Below are positions 63,948 through 64,000 of a stretch of 64,000 nucleotides of DNA, piece after piece. Position 1 is the first letter of the stretch. Each line of letters begins with the position of its first letter. Below the pieces are notes generated by a model. The model was given only the letters and a program-made list of their open reading frames with translations, had not been told where the DNA came from and did no database searches. A program made the translations under genes and the position numbers. The stretch is from JBJYIN01 sp046237015 (GTDB taxonomy: Bacteria; Pseudomonadota; Gammaproteobacteria; Enterobacterales; Enterobacteriaceae), in the NCBI RefSeq assembly GCF_046237015.1, contig NZ_JBJYIN010000022.1, forward strand, positions 12,746 to 76,745, read 5' to 3'.

Positions 63948-64000
63948 TAATGCCGATCAGTTAAGGATCGGTTGACCGATCCAGTGGCTGTGTAAAAATC
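63948..64000. mobile_element. IS4-like insertion sequence, first 53 bp
   Basis: The block starting TAATGCCGATCAGTTAAG matches the terminal inverted repeat of E. coli IS4 as I recall it, and the following bases (GGATCGGTTGACCGATCC) continue the IS4 end with small differences. The transposase lies outside the window. The 11 bases before it, GCTTCAGAGAG, would be the target duplication if it is intact. Confidence 0.75.

Noticed and set aside
1..64000. CRISPR arrays, tRNA/rRNA genes, prophage genes, toxin-antitoxin or restriction systems
   Set aside because: Looked for regularly spaced repeats, tRNA-like ends, integrases and defence motifs throughout; none seen apart from ERIC copies and the IS4 edge.

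Overview
The window is ordinary chromosome of an enterobacterium. The proteins are close to Escherichia coli counterparts throughout. However, blocks that lie far apart in E. coli are joined here: lptD-surA-pdxA-rsmA-apaGH-folA, carAB-dapB, ispH to ribF, nhaA, dnaKJ, thrABC-arcA-rob-trpR-slt, and serA-rpiA-argP-fbaA-pgk-epd. With 127-bp ERIC repeats and about 50% GC, this points to a soft-rot Pectobacteriaceae genome, most likely Pectobacterium. The genus is inferred from gene order and protein resemblance; no search was run.

Layout. 1-7555: outer-membrane biogenesis (lptD cut by the left edge, surA), pdxA, rsmA, apaG, apaH, an unresolved 440-bp gap, and folA on the minus strand. 7708-10088: the yjjPB exporter pair, two inverted ERIC elements and a LysE/RhtB exporter. 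10158-15819: carAB with ARG boxes, and dapB. 16158-22464: the ribF-ileS-lspA-fkpB-ispH operon and the divergent rpsT. 22515-24866: an AraC regulator and an aldo/keto reductase that look inserted between rpsT and nhaR. 24919-31473: nhaAR, dnaKJ with a sigma-32 promoter, and satP. 31576-37041: an MHS transporter, mog, a membrane diguanylate cyclase, talB and yaaA. 37082-41915: the threonine operon with an attenuator leader peptide. 42113-49604: yjtD, arcA (a long ERIC variant lies in its leader), creA, rob, gpmB, yjjX, trpR, slt. 49933-63492: ettA, a chemoreceptor, serA, rpiA, argP, a SIMPL protein, argO, mscS, fbaA, pgk, epd. 63948-64000: the start of an IS4-like insertion sequence.

Connections. 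carAB, dapB, thrABC and serA serve amino-acid and pyrimidine synthesis. Visible control signals include tandem ARG boxes, the thr attenuator, a trp operator and a Cra-like operator before epd. ArgP is encoded about 1 kb from argO, its target in E. coli. epd-pgk-fbaA is a central-carbon cluster. Many genes overlap or abut: surA/pdxA/rsmA, ileS/lspA/fkpB/ispH, thrA/B/C, nhaA/nhaR, and the convergent pairs rob/gpmB and yjjX/trpR.

I found no CRISPR array, tRNA, rRNA, prophage or recognisable defence system. The accessory content is the ERIC copies, the AraC/reductase module and the IS4 edge. The items most worth a second look are the long ERIC variant in the arcA leader, the duplicated terminator around the AraC/reductase module, a perfect palindrome upstream of dapB, and the unexplained sequence at 6630-7072 and 63757-63947.
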